A DNA stretch of 64,000 nt, taken from Pomphorhynchus laevis (Eukaryota; Acanthocephala; Palaeacanthocephala; Echinorhynchida; Pomphorhynchidae). This document shows positions 29,753-41,845 of the stretch, one piece after another. Under the pieces are notes generated by a model. It was given only the letters and a program-made list of their open reading frames with translations, made no database searches and was not told the DNA's origin. The stretch's first letter is position 1. Each line of letters begins with the position of its first letter. A program made the translations under genes and the position numbers. Location: contig WNNJ02002125.1 of the NCBI GenBank assembly GCA_012934845.2, positions 62,001 to 126,000 on the forward strand, given 5' to 3'.

Positions 29753-30268
29753 TCAGGGGTGTCCGCGAAGAGAAAGTTGACCTCTCAGTTGCAGTAGATG
29801 TGACAGTGGATGATCTTTAGTATGCAGAATTTTCAAAACAAGAGAGAGATATCGCTTGTCACGGATATATCGCAGACAAGGCATATTTAATATCTGGAGG
29901 CGTTTCGCGTAGCCAAAAATATGCAGCCCTGAGACTAATTTAGTTGTTGATCTGAACACTTTCTCCAATGCACGACGCTCATAAGTAGTTTCGGGATAAC
30001 AAGCTGGCGATGCGTATAAGATATGGCTTAAGAAAAACGCATTTGCTAAGGTATGGTAACATAACGGATCTATGCCTATCAGAGCTCGACCAGTATGTCC
30101 TATGAAGCGTTTTGTGATGCGACACACGTAGTCAGACTGCTTTCGAGTGGATAAGTCAGCACAAACCCAAACTCCCAAATCTTTATATGAGTGGGTTTTT
30201 TCGATATTAATTGAACCAAACTGGTACTCACATGCAAGATGATCACATAATCTTCGTGATATACGCAT
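29753..30268 (-). pseudogene. CR1-like ORF2 C-terminal domain
   Basis: 171-codon frame with HSYKDLGVWV (LGV box after the RT core), FFLSHILYASPACYP and the tail LSHLLQLRGQLSLRGHP. The equivalent intact region is at 41,824-41,111. The end lacks the WNSLP motif, so the frame stops early. Confidence 0.75.
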
Positions 30269-30277
30269 ACATGTACA

Positions 30278-31018
30278 TTAAGTGGAATTGATCCTCAAGT
30301 GATTTCGTTTCGACCAATTGGATATTACGTCGACGTCGCTTTGTAAATGTTGTTTATCAAAATCGGAAATAATAGGTCGCCAAACTTTAAAATCATCTGC
30401 ATATAATAAACTGAATGAACTGATATTTCGTATCAACTCGTTGATATAAAGACTGAATAAGATAAGACCCAATACACTTCCCTGTGGAACACCTAACAAC
30501 ACTGGAAATGGACTCGACAGCGACTCACTTACTCGTACGACACTTTATCAGTTGGAAAGGAATACACGAATCCAGTTTATGATCCTCTAATGAAGATGAA
30601 TGTACTCCAACTTCTCAATAAGACGAGTGTGATTAACTGATTCGATAGCTTTTGAGAAATCAAAGAAAATGACATAAATTGGTATACCTTGATCACAATA
30701 GTGATACCAATTTTCACGTGCATGTACAAGATTAGTAGTCGTGGAATAACCTTTTCGGAAGCCATGCTGTACTGGGCTCAAAATTTGAAATCTATCTAGA
30801 AATTCTATTATTCGTAACTTAATCAATCTCTCTAGCGCACGACAACATACACAAGTGAGACTAATATGCCTATAATTGTCAATGGACGAAATATCTCCTT
30901 TCTTATAAATAGGACAGATGATAGAATTCTGCCAATCAGAAGGAACAAAGCCAAAAGCAACATATGCAGAGAAAATATTGTAAAGCGGATGACATATTAT
31001 GTCAGCTATGTTGCGCAA
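30278..31018 (-). pseudogene. CR1-like reverse transcriptase core
   Basis: First frame 31,018-30,587: PSDWQNSIICPIYKKGD, NYRHISLTCVCCRALERLI, QHGFRKGYSTTTNLVHA, VIFFDFSKAIESV (motif A). Second frame 30,502-30,278: LLGVPQGSVLGLILFSLYIN (motif B) and LLYADDFKVW (motif C). A frame change lies between them near 30,540-30,580. Motif order and catalytic residues match CR1. Confidence 0.82.
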
Positions 31019-31166
31019 ATATACGGGCGGGCCATCTGGACCCGCATCTGCTTTGCATTTAAGTTTCTGAAGCTATCGGAGAACATCATCACATCTGGAG
31101 AGGTCTCTGGTGTCATCACAGGGCGATTCAAATGTACACGGATCACCCATTGTCACATCCTTATTG

Positions 31167-31712
31167 TCAAGAGGATATCATCCTTGATATCTGCAAAGAA
31201 TCAGTTATGAATTTTCCATCGTCACGCTGTATGCAATTTATAGGTTTACAGCGCGTATGCTTAGTAGTCACATACCTAAAGAAAGAGCGGGGATCACGGT
31301 GACAGTTTATACTTAGCTGTTTTTCGAAAGATCGCCTACCAGTTCGCTTCATGGACGTAACGAGGTTTCGCCATTTCTTATAAGTGCTGAAATTAGCTCT
31401 GTCTTTACGATAGTCATTAAAGGCCTTACGTATCATCTTTAAAGCATGTTTTATGTCGGTATTAAACCAAGGCGGTGAGATCGATGTCAAACAGTTTTTA
31501 CTCTGAAGAGGTGAGAAACGATTAAGGAGGTGGTACAGAGTATCCCTGAAAAACTGCCATGAATATTCGACGCCAACATCAAAATCATCCAACCATTTTA
31601 CCCCAACGAGATATTTATTTACTAGAGCAAAGTCAGTTCTGAATGGGTTTACAGACGACGTCAGATTTACGCCATGTGAGTAGGCATCGCTTAGACCAAT
31701 CGAAATGACCAC
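31167..31712 (-). pseudogene. CR1-like linker between endonuclease and RT
   Basis: 181-codon frame: VISIGLSDAYSHG, SPPWFNTDIKHALKMIRKAF, then HRDPRSFFRYVTTKHTRCKP. The PWFN and DPRxFFxY motifs are the standard linker signatures of CR1 ORF2. Confidence 0.75.
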
Positions 31713-31778
31713 ATGATCTGAATGGCCTATTGGGTCCAGATAGCTTAATCTATCGAGAATGTCATATGGTACAGTAAG

Positions 31779-32601
31779 TCATAAATCCAAAAGTGAATGT
31801 GAATCCTGTGAAATTCTTGTACTCTGACTGACATGTTGCTTAAGAGCCAATCTGTTTATTAAGCCAAGTAGCTTCAAACTCTCGACATCCGAGTCATTGG
31901 AAGTGTAATTAACCCAATTGACAGATGACATGTTGAAATCACCGGGTACAACAAATCTATCACAATAACTACTTCTTTCCATTAAAGCAGCTATGCTATC
32001 TGTGTTTGTTTGATCTTGGAGAACGATACACAGTCAATACCGTTATTGGGTGTTGACAATATAGCCTTATACACAATGCTTCATTATGGTTAATAGCATC
32101 GCTAAGAGTTTAAATTACTCGGAATTGAAGCCTATTAGAGATATACGCGATAACACCTCCTCCAATCTTGCCTGCTCTATCACTTCTACTTATGCTGTAT
32201 CCCTCAATGAATATATCTACGTCTGCTATTGACGAGCTAAGCCAAGATTATGTTAATATACCTACAACTGGTACGATATCTTGAAAGAGACATTTAATTC
32301 CATCTAACTTATTAAGTAGACTACGAATATTCGAGTAAATGATTTTTAAACCACCATTATTTGTGCTCAACTTGAAGGAAGAATCGCGAGGAGATTTTCG
32401 AAATTCACAAATACACCGATCGACATTGAGGCAAGGTGAAACAGTGAATATTTCACGTCTTAGGCGGAGGGCGCCAAAGTGGTAAGAAGGTTTGCAGGAT
32501 TGAGCACATATGACAGTCCATTCCAATAAATATGTGGACGCCTCCGCACAACTCGAAAATTTTGTATTGTCAAATTTTTTTCGCCCAACTCTAATCGACA
32601 T
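31779..32601 (-). pseudogene. CR1-like APE endonuclease
   Basis: The N-terminal part of the frame 32,601-32,248 is probably 5' sequence. From GGLKIIYSNIRSLLNKLDGI onward it is the APE fold (N in the first motif). FVVPGDFNMSSVNW (about 31,950) is the GDFN motif with catalytic Asp/Asn, followed by SHSLLDL. The segment between (32,240-31,985) is interrupted. The enzyme would nick target DNA for target-primed reverse transcription. Confidence 0.75.
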
Positions 32602-32633
32602 GCTAACTCTGATTTAGCATCTTTCAAACGTAA

Positions 32634-33554
32634 TCAATCATCTATGCTCAGATCGCGTAGCAGACGTATATTCGACCCTTTCAAACGATGTGTGCCGTTA
32701 AAGATTATGTGAATAATTTCAGCGGAGTTGAACACCACTTTGAGCAGTCTGGGTCTTAACTTATTACTCATCTTACCGAGACGAAAAGCGGCCTTTATTT
32801 TCATGCTCTTAACAACTTCGTCTTGACATTCATGCAATACCACCGAAAGAATGGATTGTAAATGACCCAAGTCGTCATCTAATCGTGCCTGACTATTTAT
32901 AGCGACAGATTATTTTACGTTTGCAATAATTACACACTGTTTACAGTTATGAAAGTCTTCCCTTCTTCGAGGTACCTGACGAGAGTCATATGCATATGCC
33001 ATGCTATAGGGTGAAGGAGTGTCTTGAGAGTTAATCACATTTGCTTCTGAAACACATCTAAGAAGTACAGAACTAGTCATGCCTACTTCATGTTGAATGT
33101 TACCTGGCGTCATTATTGAGGATTTTATGGATTCATGTTGAGGTTGGGCGGTTATTACTGAAGATCGTCGTCGCGATATTTGCGGTTGCGAGTTGTGAGC
33201 CATTTCTGAGCGGACAGCAGATACGTTCGGTTCGTCATTATGCACCCGGTTGTTATTACTACCAGACTGTGATTTAAGGATTTTAGCCAAGGTAGCACGT
33301 TTGTGTAGGTTGCATTCAGCTGATTCGCATTCGGTAGAAACTGCGTTTACCGGGATAGATCCATTTGAAACTTGAGAAAATCCACCACACTGCAATACCC
33401 TTTCCAATTGCTTTAAACGTACAACCAACACATTGATTTGCTTCGCCGCACAAAATCCGCAATATAATGGTGGCCCGTCACCAGTATCATCAACCAAATC
33501 ACACATTTGTGTTACCGATGTCCAAATTTGACAACCGCTAGTTGAACATTCCAC
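32634..33554 (-). pseudogene. CR1-like ORF1 (zinc-finger and RNA-binding part)
   Basis: Frame 33,554-32,910 opens CSTSGCQIWTSVTQMCDLVD ... YCGFCAAKQ, a PHD-like cysteine pattern, followed by a likely coiled-coil (INVLVVRLKQLERVLQ) and a Ser/Arg-rich linker. Frame 32,870-32,634 holds KIKAAFRLGKMSNKLRPRLLKV, resembling the basic C-terminal segment of CR1 ORF1 proteins. Split by a frame change. Confidence 0.65.
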
Positions 33555-33560
33555 TTGTCA

Positions 33561-33935
33561 TCTCAAACTGAATGCATAATCTCTTCTAATATTTCAAAAA
33601 TAATACATTGTCCTCTGATTTGACGGGGTCAAGTGTTTTATCAGTAAAGAACAAGAAAGTAGCTATAACAAATGAGAATAAAGGTTCGATTAAACTTTCA
33701 AAAAACATAAAAGTTCTAGAATGTGAGAACAACCTATAGTCTCGGTTGAACACATTGAAGTTTCGGAATTTGAAAATAGTGTGATTACAAATGCACGTAG
33801 ATCATAATCATCAGTTATATTCCCTAAAAACATTGATTCTAATGCTGCTGGTCATGATTTGGTTTTTACCACTAATTATGATGTCTATCCTTATCATAAA
33901 ACAAAGCTTCTAATTCTACAGGTCATAAGTTGGTT
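33561..33935. other. Unassigned
   Basis: No motif recognised between the CR1 5' end and the LTR-type fossil. CR1 5' UTR may occupy part of it. Confidence 0.3.
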
Positions 33936-34087
33936 TTAATCACTCATTATAAAGTCTTTCATGATATAATTGGCAGTGTAATGTAAGATTTCGAGAGCTC
34001 CTGCTATCATCAGGATTACAGATATCCGGCTTGTAACTTTAAACGTGAACACTAAAATAGGAGAAGCAAAAAAAAACTGTTTTTTTT

Positions 34088-34335
34088 TTCTTCTTATCAA
34101 GGAACAATTGCCACAACACGAATAAAAATATCGTTTTTTCCCAAAAATGCACAGCAAGTTCACTAGCATTACAATGCTAATACAAAGCAGTAGTGTTACA
34201 TCAATAGTGCGAGTTAGTTCGGCACTTTGAACAACGGTCATGTCAATTGATAGTTCAGAAAATCGCCTATTCAATGTTAGCAAGCATCGGAAGTACGAGA
34301 TCAAACAACCGTTTCGCAACACCGCCCCTTGATCT
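34088..34335 (-). repeat. LTR-like direct repeat, 3' side
   Basis: Matches 37,886-38,122 in the same orientation, with shared blocks such as ACATCAATAGTGCGAGTTAG. Flanks the fossil on its integrase side. Confidence 0.75.
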
Positions 34336-37300
34336 CATCTAAACATAATTACGTGGATATGTCGGTCGTATCCGTATTCTATTGGACGTCCTAACTTGAT
34401 CCAACATTAAATTTTGAGAAGAATCGTCTTCGTCCGAATCATTAACCAACTTGACAAATCGTTTACTTACTTGGAAATCACTTTTACATTCATATGCTCC
34501 ATTTTAACTAATTGCCGGTCGCACGTGACATATATGTCTTTCAATACCATTTATTTCGATCGTATTGCACTTATCTCTTCGAGTACTACACCATGTTGCC
34601 ATTGTGAAGTACATCTCGCATTGTTCGGTTTTATCCATACTGTTTGTCCACGCTTAAAACTGCTTTTCTTCGCTGTTGGAGGTTGTCTGATACTGCATGG
34701 ATGTCTTCATCGATATCTGTATATGTGATGGCTGGGACTTTTTCTTAATGGACAGAAAGTCTCCGCGAGGTTATAGCAAAAAACAGCTTCAATCAAGCTG
34801 CACCGACAACGAGCTGCAATACGCTTGATAGTTCGGTGATTGCGCTCCACTATTATATTGCCCTGTAGCTTAAATGCAGCTCGAAAGCGTAAATATATTC
34901 CCCATCGACAATATAAATGTCTAAACATACTTCCTCTAAATAGTCCGCATTATCCACCAATACTTCGTCTGGTAATCCGTGCTCTAGTATCAACTCTAGA
35001 AATTTTCTCGATACACAATCAGCGCTCTCTCTATCCAGCGCTTTCCAAACGGCAAATCTTCCTGGTATACTATCCACGATACTCAAATAGGAACGCCCTT
35101 CATAATGAACTATATCAACGGCCAGTCGTTTCCATATGCCACTCACTTGACACGATCCGTGAGAATATTTTATCGGCGACGGATCTATAGTCTGGAATCG
35201 TACACATCGCTTTATAATATCCTAGATTTCCTTTCTGTCAGTATTACGATTTACCATCTTAGCGAGCGCAAAACACCTTTTGATTCCAAAGTAGTGCATA
35301 TCATGTAATTGTGTAGAATTATAACCAGAATCTACATGACTTAAAACTGCAGCAGATGTTCCATCACATATTCGATTTTTTTTCGTTTATTTGTTAGCAA
35401 ATCGGCCTTATTCAAATTTGAAGGCACGTATTCCCATTCAATGTTCAGTTTTGCCTTTTCAATTAACGATTGTAATGTCGACAAACGCCTTCGCACGAGC
35501 ATTTCAGCAGCGCCTTTAGTTTTTATTCTGTGTAGTTTACTAGTAGTAAGATTTAACCAATTTAATACAGTCCGCGAGTTAGTCATTACCTTTATTTTCG
35601 TAAAATCCCACTTCAATGCAAGGTTGATTCCTCGAATAGCGGCTTCCAGCTCCACGACATTTATATAAAGCGAGTCGCTGGATTTTCGTAGCCATGCAGC
35701 AACTTCGACTATTGATCCTGATATCTTTAAGCACACGGCCATTGCAATGCTACTTGCGTCACACCAAACAGTGCAGCGATCGGTACAGCTTACTTCCCAT
35801 TGACCTTGAACAGGGTCCGATAACCGTAATCGCTTCAACATTCTTATCAAAAACAGGGTAGCATCTTTTCCGATAGAATCATTCCAATCATGGCCAATTG
35901 CAAGACGTTTAACATAACTAGCGCTTATGCGCAGATAAGATGCAATAGGGTAATGACCTATTAGCTTGCCACATTACGAAAAGAAATCTCTCCTCATCAT
36001 TCTCTGAATTTTCTGAGCGTCTATATCAACAAGGTTTCCACGGTTAAACGTAAATTTTCCTTCGATATTTCTTGTGATCATCATACCCAATACCCTATTG
36101 TCTCCGAATTCCATCGGTTCTTTCGTAGATAAGCCGAATTGACTAAGATGACATCTCACAACATCCGCAGATACCACATTTTAATCCACAAGTATATCAT
36201 CGTAGTACGAATCAGTCCCTTCACGAATCAAAGCTTTTTGTTCCAGAACAAAGCGAAGTAGCGTTTTCATAACTTTTGGTTCAATCGACATTCCAAATCC
36301 TAATCGTGTTAAACAATATGTAACTCCCTCATATTCAACAAGTTGATACTTCCAGTAGTCGGGGTGGACCCAAATTTGAAGATACGCATGCTTCAAATTT
36401 AATATTTTAGCCTTAGTGGAAATTCGACGCCATCTTCGAATTGCGTCAACACAAATATCTGTATCGTCACCTGTATGACAGCTGATATATCTATTTAATT
36501 CGCGAAAATCAAGCACAGGTCTAATGCTGTTTTTTGAAGGATGACAAACTGCCATTAATGGAATCAATCCGTCGATTCTGCTGCAGCTCCATTTGCACAT
36601 AATTCCTTGACCTATCTAATGTTGCATTTCTTTTCGAAAGTTATCAGCAATATCAGATTTAGCAACACTCGAGTACTGAGCCAACGTGTTTCGTAAATAG
36701 GGTTTGACCTCAAGCCATTTCCAGCGCACAGTCCATCTACCATCCTCAAAAGTTGCTTCGAAATCCTCGTCCTTAATTACCACAGGATCACTCACTTTTA
36801 TTATACCTGTTTCGTATGATTTATCTTGAGCTTTACCCTCATTCATGACTACTTTCTCGTTAGTTTTGTTTTGATTTTGCAAGGATACGCGACCATCCAG
36901 TTTACTAGATAAAAATGTTATACCGGATGACGAAATAGTTACACCACCGACGCGCCGAATAACATCCATTCCCAGTATGAAATCAATATCACCCACCAAT
37001 TTGTTTGTAACAATGGCTGAAACAATCATAATCTGACCTTTACTACAATCTGGCAACTCGACACGTAGTTGAGCAGTTCCCATACATAATTTTGATTGAC
37101 CGCAGAAGTCATAGACCTTTGTTGGTGATCTTTGACACGAAGCTAGGGATGATCGAATCATTGAACGATTGCAACTACTATCAACCAATGCCTTTCGCTT
37201 GTAGCTATCAATTGTCACGAAGATAATGGGTAACTCACCGGAAATTATTGTGTTGGCGAAGCAGGATCCGGTATACCAAGCTCGCCTTCCTCTTTCCCTG

Positions 37301-37885
37301 ACGTTGGTTGTTACAGTATCTTGAAATGTGGCCAAGTGTCCCACATGTTCAACACCGAAGTACCGCTTTGCGCCGAAAATTATTGGTCCTGCTCCTTCGG
37401 AATTGAGCGACGATTGAATCGTCTTTCATAAGACACACGATATTATTATTTTCTGCTGCGATTAATGATCTAGCTCGATTTGCCAAATCCTCAACGGATA
37501 CCGATTCGACTTCGACTACAGAACGTAATTCTTTGCTTATCATAACTGGAAATGAAGTCACAAACGCGCGCTTTAGTAAATTCTCGTTATCAATTGACGC
37601 GGCTTTAGTTAGGCGTCGCAAATCTGCCAGAAAAATATCGACTGGCCCGTCTAATCATTTTCTTGCAATAAATCGCTCATACCCAGTGAAAGGATCTATA
37701 ACAAATACAAGGCGCAGCCGCTTTTTGATTTCCTCTGGTTTTCCTCTTTCAACATTGCCCATCTCCATATATACATTAAGTGCACTGCATTGGAGCAGCA
37801 TAGGCAATATAGTTGCTTCTTCATTACTCAACTGCTGGAGTTTAATTACAAGATCAAACTTGGTTATCCATTCCTCGATGTCTGT

Positions 37886-38122
37886 TTTTCTTATCAAGGC
37901 ACAATTGCCACAGCACGAAAAATCTATCGTTTTTTCCCAAAATGCACAGAGAGTTTACTAGCATTACAATGCTAGTACAAAGCAGTAGTGTTACATCAAT
38001 AGTGCGAGTTAGTTCGGCACTTTGAACGACGGTCATGCCAATTGATAGTTCAGAAAATCGCATATTCAATGCTAGCAAGCATCGGAAGTACGATATCAAA
38101 CAATCGTTCCGCAGCACGGCTA
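37886..38122 (-). repeat. LTR-like direct repeat, 5' side
   Basis: Partner of 34,088-34,335. It directly adjoins the gag-like region. Beyond it, 38,110-38,150 holds a short inverted repeat (GATTAC...GTAATC). Confidence 0.75.
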
Positions 38123-38349
38123 TCATCAAGATTACGTTATTTATTGTAATCCTGATGCTAGCAGGAACTATCGAAATATTGAATTGTCAAATAAAGGAAA
38201 ATTATTTTCTTTTTGTTCCTGTGAAACTATATATTCGAAATGGAATAAGATTATGGGTTTGTTATTTATTATCAATTAGTGGGCTAGTAACAACAATAAT
38301 TGCTTGGCAAGATAAATTAAAAGTAACAACAGATTTTTATCGTCAATCA

Positions 38350-38525
38350 CTGGCCCGGGTGTCGGGCCGCGGAGTCAGTGTACGAACTAAACTATTCCAG
38401 ACATCGCGATCCTGAGCGACATAACATTGTTCACTTTCAGATAGTCCAAGGTGTTCTTCGGCCAGCTTCGAGATTTGATCTCGCCACCGGTACCGAAGTC
38501 TATCTCATACTTATATTTCTCACGT
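38350..38525 (-). mobile_element. LINE 3' fragment related to 63.2-64 kb, inside a Gypsy-type fossil
   Basis: Minus-strand reading gives DQISKLAEEHLGLSESEQ and VAQDRDVWNSLVRTLTPRPD, the C-terminal signature of a LINE ORF2. The nucleotide sequence matches 63,185-63,345 (TCTGGGTGTCGGGCC, TTCGAGATTTGATCTC). It abuts the integrase-like part of the neighbouring fossil. Confidence 0.7.
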
Positions 38526-40290
38526 CGTCAAGGAAAAATTGCAGATTATTGGTCTCGACAAAGTGCCGCAAACGATCGATCCCGGGGTGACATAGGCTGT
38601 CATGTAAGTCTTTGAGATGAGTATCGTCGTTCACGGCATTGATTACACATCGATAAGGTGCATCGAGTGTACGGGAAAATAAGGCTACTAGTTGGCCGTA
38701 ATGTGACAAAATAGCACCAATAGCGAAGTTTGGTGCGTCCGTTTCCAATACAAGCAGCATCGAAAAATCGATAGCTGAGAAGGTAGTTGTAGCCAGGCGT
38801 GTTTTTAGTTCGACAAAGGCCCCTTTTAGCTTTAGATTACAACGGGAAATTAGTATGCGCTTATGGATGAACAATTTTGGTTAAATGTCGTATCCACTTC
38901 GAATAATGTGTAAACAGTCCTATTGATCGTTTGAGTTTAGTTGCATTTGCGGGGCTCGGGTAAATCTATAATATATTAAACTCAGTCACGGTCCGCGATA
39001 ATTTCCAATTTTCGATTTGGTAGCCTAAGATACTTATTGTTCTGTATACACACTTTTCTGTATTCAGCTCTAGGTTATAACTCTCTGCGACTTCTCTGAA
39101 ACACTTGAGATTGAGATCATGCTCTTTCTTCGTTTTCCGGCCCGAAGCATATCATCTAAATAGCAAAATGTACCAGTCAATCGCTCATTGATAATTTGTG
39201 TCGTGATACGTTGGAAGACAGTCACTGCATTCGTGAAACCGAAAGGCATGCTCCAAAATTGATAAAGTTGGCCAGACGCTTCAAAGCAGTATATTTATTG
39301 TCCTCGTCGCGAATCTGAATTTGGTAGTACACGCGCTTTAGATGCAATCGCCTAAAGATGATAAACGATGATATATTATCGATAATATCGTCGATTGGAG
39401 GGACCAAAAAGTGTAAATATATAAATGATCGGGTTATAGTCGATCTATTAATGATCTGGTCATTGTCGATTACCATTCGCGTTTTTCCATGTGATTGAAT
39501 TAGTATCAACTGTTCCCTCTAAGGTGAATTACTTCTCTCAATGACATTGTTCTTCAGTAGCGAATCGACTTCAGCATTTATCAGACCGTATCTTATGGAT
39601 TCCTTCGCCGCGATTGGATATATATATCGGCTGTATTTTGCTTGTCAGATTAGCAAATAAAGCAGACCGTTCAATATTCAGGACTCCACATATCGAAGGG
39701 ACCTCCATTTTTCTATCGCTTCCACTGAAATTAATAGTGTCTGCAGTGTGACAGTTCAAGAAGGGGGTACTGAGAATCACATCGGTCACTAGTATCTCCA
39801 ACATGAATAAATTGACATTTCGATAGAGTTGACATTGAAAACCGATTGCACATGTAACCATTCTGATAAGAAAACATGTGTGATCTGAAGCTGCCATTCG
39901 AATTCTTAAGTCCAAATTGCATTCGACGAGTCCACATATTAGGACTACATCACTTAAGGTTTATAAGGTTTATAGCATTTCCGCTATTGATTAGAGCCGG
40001 CCAGACACGTCCATTGATTGCGGCCTTGGATAATGCCGATTTGCGGATATATTCGCACGAGAAGAAATTAATGATGGATTGAGGCTATGATAGCATGTGG
40101 TGCAACGTCTTTTGATCTTCAAACGTTCGCGAAATTCCCTTTTTGTTACTCTTTAAGCAGAATAAGTTGCGAGCTGGACATACCAATTGATAATGTTTCG
40201 GTTTATCACAGAAATAACACTTGGATGCATCTCGATGTGCAACAAGGGTCCGCGCCATGCTTGCCACCATCTAACGGTGTTGAGTGAAAT
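38526..40290 (-). mobile_element. Second Gypsy-type fossil, internal region only
   Basis: Minus-strand fossil. Recognisable parts from high to low coordinate: zinc knuckles of the nucleocapsid (about 40,230-40,150), protease region (39,915-39,570), RT (39,510-38,900), RNase H (38,874-38,650) and the start of integrase (HPGIDRLRHF, about 38,590-38,560). No terminal repeats seen. It is truncated on the integrase side by a LINE fragment, broken in many places, and unlike the neighbouring fossil in sequence. Confidence 0.7.
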
Positions 40291-40372
40291 ATTACTACTA
40301 ATAATACTAGTGTAAATCATATTCCGTCTGGATTATTTTGTTTTTATAATAAATTTGTTTTTTTTAATAAAA

Positions 40373-40725
40373 ATCAAACCAGCTAACTGAGTCTACGTAT
40401 TATATATAATTATAAAATAAACAAAACATAATAATGCTAAATCAAAATTTAATAATTAAATAATAAAATTAATAATTGTTTTTAGATTTTTTATAATTTA
40501 AATCAAGTTAAAATAAAAAATTGAAATTTAAAATAAAAGTCATTTTTATGAATTGACTAATAAATAACAGATGTTGTATCAGAATAAGAATTATAGGTCA
40601 TCAGGAGGAACTGCTATGCTATCAGGTTTCGGCCCCTAACTCCTCTACTTAACATAGCAGCGGGGCCAAATACATGCTAATGATGTATCTCCTCTGATAA
40701 AACTATTTAGTATCTTATTCTAATA
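40373..40725 (-). repeat. PLE terminal repeat
   Basis: Tip at about 40,379 (CAGCTAACTGAGTCTACGTA). Core at 40,600-40,680 with all six segments (one base change near CTACTTAACATAGCAG). Followed by the RT end at 40,735. Confidence 0.85.
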
Positions 40726-40734
40726 CAAAGTATA

Positions 40735-41040
40735 TTATTTATTATCCATCCATAAAAATTTGCCACTTAAGAGTTTAAATTTATTCTTTATATTATTGTG
40801 TTGATTTATATATTTTACTATTTTCTGCTTGATGTTATTTTTATAGTAACCTAGTTTAAAATATGTATCTATTAAATTATTTAAATGATTTTGAAGAAAG
40901 CCAATATCATTACATATTGTTGCAATTCTTAAAATTTCATTATTTAATGTATTATATTTTATATTATATGGTATGCATGAATGCTCATGCAAAAATATGT
41001 TTCTTGTAAATTTAAATATGTCATATTTACGATATAAATT
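40735..41040 (-). pseudogene. PLE RT C-terminus, downstream half of a split gene
   Basis: Encodes HEHSCIPYNIKYNTLNNEIL to FLWMDNK and stop. It is interrupted at about 41,040 (CGATATAAATTA) by a CR1 LINE and resumes at 43,112. Confidence 0.85.
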
Positions 41041-41110
41041 ATTATTATAGTGTACAAGTTACTAGCCGCAAATGGCTGTTTCAACTGTTCACAAATTACA
41101 TTTTAAAATA

Positions 41111-41824
41111 TCAATTAAAATACATCCACGAATCCAAATTATAGTTCACAATCCACTTCAGCAGCATCTTCTTGAAGTGTCTATTGCTAGTAGCATTGAC
41201 GACGTCTTCAGGCAGCGAATTCCAAACATTTAATGCGCGGTGGGAAAGCCTACTCACACTCCTTATTTTGCCATGGGGGAATTTAAATAACGTAAGGGAG
41301 TGACCTCTGCGACGCGAATTTCTCAATTTTATCGAATTGGATGAGAACCCCTCTTTTCCACGAACCAAATGCCACATCGCTACAAGATCTAAATATAGTA
41401 GCCTCTGGGCCGTTGAAGGCATTTTTAAGCAAGCTAGGCGCTCATTGTAAGAATAAAGAGATGTAATGCAAAGTTTGGTTCCTCTACGTAAAATCGACTC
41501 GGTCTTTTTCATCTCAGCCTTGGTGGATGGAAAAGTTGATGCGATGCAGTATTCCACATGCGGACGGACTAACGCACAGTAGAGATGCTTAAATAATTTT
41601 GGATGCAGCTTACTAAATGTGTTCTTAATACAATACAAGGCCTTCATAGCTTTACCGTAGATATAATCGGTATTCGGTCGTGTTTTAAGGTCGTTATTCA
41701 AAATAATCCCTAGGTCTCTATGAACAGAAATGTTGTGAAGCTTATAACATCCTAAATAGAATTCATGATCAGATTTACATTTGCCGAGTTTCATATGAAC
41801 GCACTTATCTACATTTATGGTCAT
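41111..41824 (-). pseudogene. CR1-like ORF2 C-terminal part (237 codons)
   Basis: Begins MTINVDKCVHMKLGKCKSDH, includes HRDLGIILNNDLKT (post-RT LGI box), ALVRPHVEYCIASTFPSTKA, SLYSYNERLACLKM and HRALNVWNSLPEDVVNATSN, ending DSWMYFN and stop. All are conserved stations of the CR1 C-terminal domain. In the parent protein it is continuous with the RT frame upstream; one stop codon now separates them. Confidence 0.85.
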
Positions 41825-41845
41825 ACCGGTAGCACTGCTCCAGTT

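Larger units (their letters stand above)
29462..33560 (-). mobile_element. CR1-like LINE, long copy with ORF1 and ORF2
   Basis: Minus strand. ORF1 33,554-32,634, ORF2 endonuclease 32,340-31,700, linker 31,712-31,167, RT 31,018-30,278, C-terminal domain 30,268-29,753, 3' UTR to 29,462 with an (AAT)n-like tail. It is close to full length in domain content but carries several stops and frameshifts. CR1-type features are the APE endonuclease start (LKIIYSNIRSLLNKL), FFDFSKA in motif A, GVPQGSVLG and YADD. Confidence 0.8.
33980..38130 (-). mobile_element. LTR retrotransposon fossil (Ty3/Gypsy-type domain order), with flanking direct repeats
   Basis: Fossil on the minus strand. Parts in order from high to low coordinate: gag-like region (about 37,900-37,350), aspartic protease (about 37,340-36,620), reverse transcriptase (36,600-35,975), RNase H (35,850-35,340), integrase (35,150-34,700). 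Direct repeats of about 225-245 bp lie at 37,886-38,122 and 34,088-34,335; they differ at roughly 15-18 positions by eye, implying an old insertion. The element is broken in many places (on the order of ten or more) and is not functional. Confidence 0.75.

Noticed and set aside
38035-38415. ORF with hydrophobic segments beside the LTR-type fossil, possible membrane protein
   Set aside because: It overlaps the direct repeat in antisense and crosses into unrelated sequence; no homologous context supports a gene.
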